Shown: positions 63,224-64,000 of the stretch, piece by piece
How the letters are laid out: the number at the start of each line of letters is the position of its first letter
Position numbering within the stretch: the first letter of the stretch is position 1
Assembly (NCBI GenBank): GCA_019637295.1
Contig: JAHBVX010000003.1
Location: 558,001 to 622,000 of the forward strand
DNA length: 64,000 bases
Direction of reading: 5' to 3'
Origin: Polyangiaceae bacterium
Lineage (GTDB): Bacteria > Myxococcota_A > Polyangia > Polyangiales > Polyangiaceae
The notes under the pieces: model-generated
The model's input: the letters and a program-made list of their open reading frames with translations, nothing else
What the model was told of the DNA's origin: nothing
The model's database searches: none
Translations under genes and position numbers: made by a program

Positions 63224-64000
63224 TCATAAGACCAACAATACCACGGCCGTGGACACGGCGATCTGGAAGATGACCTGCGTCACGTCCGCGAAGTTCTGCA
63301 GGGTCTTGCTGTCGATGCGCGGCGGCACGAGCACCTCGTCCCCCGGACCAACCCGGATGTTGCCGTCGCCGACGACGACCTGCGCGTTCGGGTGGATGAC
63401 GATGATCTTGGTTTGGTCGGCGCGGTCACTGTAGCCGCCCGCGTCGATCACGAAGTCTCTGGCGCGCAAGCCCGGCCGGTACATGACCGCCTGGGCGACC
63501 ATGACCTCACCGGAGACGCGGACCACGTTGGTGCGCTGCGGGATGACGATCACGTCGTTGTGCTCGAGGGTGACGTTGTACTGAGCGCCGCCGCGCGAAG
63601 TGACCACCCGCCCGAGCGGCTGCAGCAGGCGGGCCCGCTCGACGAACTTCAGCGTGAGGTCCGCCTCCTTGACGCGGATGTTCGACTCGCCGTTGGACTG
63701 GGAGAGCGCGAGCAAGGAGCTGCGCTCGAGGCGGAACAGCGCATCGTCGATGGAGCGCTTCTGGGCCTGGGCCACCGACTCGCGGCGGATGTGCACCGAG
63801 CGCACGTCGCCCAGCACCGGATCGACCGGGACGTAGTTGAGTACGTCGATGAGCCGTGCGCCGCGTCGCACCGACAGCACGGACGGACCGCGGAACTGTC
63901 CCTCGAACCGCACGAGGATGGTGTCGGTCATGCCATCTACGCGCAGATCGATGCTGTCGCCGTGGCGGACCTCGAGCTTGGAGAAGTCCGTGAGCGCAAC
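63224..64000 (-). CDS. polysaccharide export protein, Wza-like with SLBB domain, partial
   Basis: The gene enters from the right edge; 258 codons seen, the N-terminus is missing. Visible: a poly-export-like strand pattern, LVRFEGQFRGPSVLSVRRGA (about 28-47 of the seen part), NVTLEHNDVIVIPQRTNVVRVSGEVMVA (shown here in part: HNDVIVIPQRTNVVRVSGEV), an SLBB-like repeat and IIVIHPNAQVVVGDG with VGPGDEVLVPPRID. A short hydrophobic tail (VIFQIAVSTAVVLLVL) ends the protein. Wza-type proteins are outer-membrane secretins for capsule or EPS. The first ATG inside the window (63931) is not the true start: 23 codons in frame continue upstream. 61 bp lie between it and wecB. Confidence 0.85.
   Translation of the reverse strand, partial: VALTDFSKLEVRHGDSIDLRVDGMTDTILVRFEGQFRGPSVLSVRRGARLIDVLNYVPVDPVLGDVRSVHIRRESVAQAQKRSIDDALFRLERSSLLALSQSNGESNIRVKEADLTLKFVERARLLQPLGRVVTSRGGAQYNVTLEHNDVIVIPQRTNVVRVSGEVMVAQAVMYRPGLRARDFVIDAGGYSDRADQTKIIVIHPNAQVVVGDGNIRVGPGDEVLVPPRIDSKTLQNFADVTQVIFQIAVSTAVVLLVL

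Overview
The window is very GC-rich, gene-dense chromosomal DNA that looks like a predatory/soil myxobacterium (phylum Myxococcota, most likely the Sorangium/Polyangium side). The reasons are: a MYXO-CTERM sorting tail on a secreted peptidase (plus an orphan copy of such a tail), many cysteine-rich or Gly/Thr/Ser-rich lipoproteins, a eukaryotic-type Ser/Thr kinase fused to an AAA ATPase and TPR-like region, heavy use of GTG starts, and a decayed HNH endonuclease of a type I associate with Polyangiaceae. I saw no tRNA, rRNA, CRISPR array or intact insertion sequence.

Region by region. 1-14,070: housekeeping and small accessory genes. These are a DUF444/VWA protein (cut by the window edge), a YkgJ-type cysteine-cluster protein, an NfeD-like plus two flotillin operon, a tandem-repeat lipoprotein, hemB, a membrane adenylate cyclase, glnE, a DUF6544-like protein, a Uma2-like nuclease, lipoproteins, and a metallophosphoesterase lacking some metal ligands. 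14,076-14,214 is a compact run of hairpins without a gene. 14,343-17,474: a secreted M15 peptidase with a repeat region and MYXO-CTERM tail, facing a membrane-anchored secreted protein.

17,500-20,136 is the least ordinary stretch. It has seven copies of a 15-17 bp palindrome, an HNH endonuclease gene broken by frameshifts and a stop, a duplicated piece of that gene, a 19-bp tandem repeat (6 copies), and a T-poor tract whose minus strand can form a G-quadruplex. It ends directly behind trpA. 20,137-28,981: trpA-trpB with an upstream macrolide-phosphotransferase-like gene, a divergent PLP decarboxylase, a cysteine-rich lipoprotein, a doubly frameshifted lipoprotein, and a GAF protein / response regulator / trpF operon joined by two 4-bp GTGA overlaps.

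29,209-37,791: a translationally coupled set (small protein, spermidine-synthase-like membrane protein, GT-C-like membrane protein), a BrnT/BrnA toxin-antitoxin pair whose toxin has no standard start codon, and three secreted or lipoproteins. 37,877-42,256: an ECF-type sigma factor just downstream of a 1165-residue kinase-ATPase. 42,649-46,393: a small FAD protein, a possible transposase relic, a divergent geranylgeranyl-reductase / UbiA pair and a methyltransferase.

47,949-64,000 is a surface polysaccharide locus. WecB (UDP-GlcNAc 2-epimerase) and WecC (UDP-ManNAc dehydrogenase) together should make UDP-ManNAcA. Around them are unusually large fused enzymes: a capsule-type glycosyltransferase/HAD protein, a 1241-residue protein with CgeB-like, GT-A-like and GT4 parts, a NodB-deacetylase-like/zinc-ribbon/methyltransferase fusion, several methyltransferases, and a Wza-type export protein that runs off the right edge. 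Several of these genes overlap by 4 bp, so one polymer is probably built and decorated by this set.
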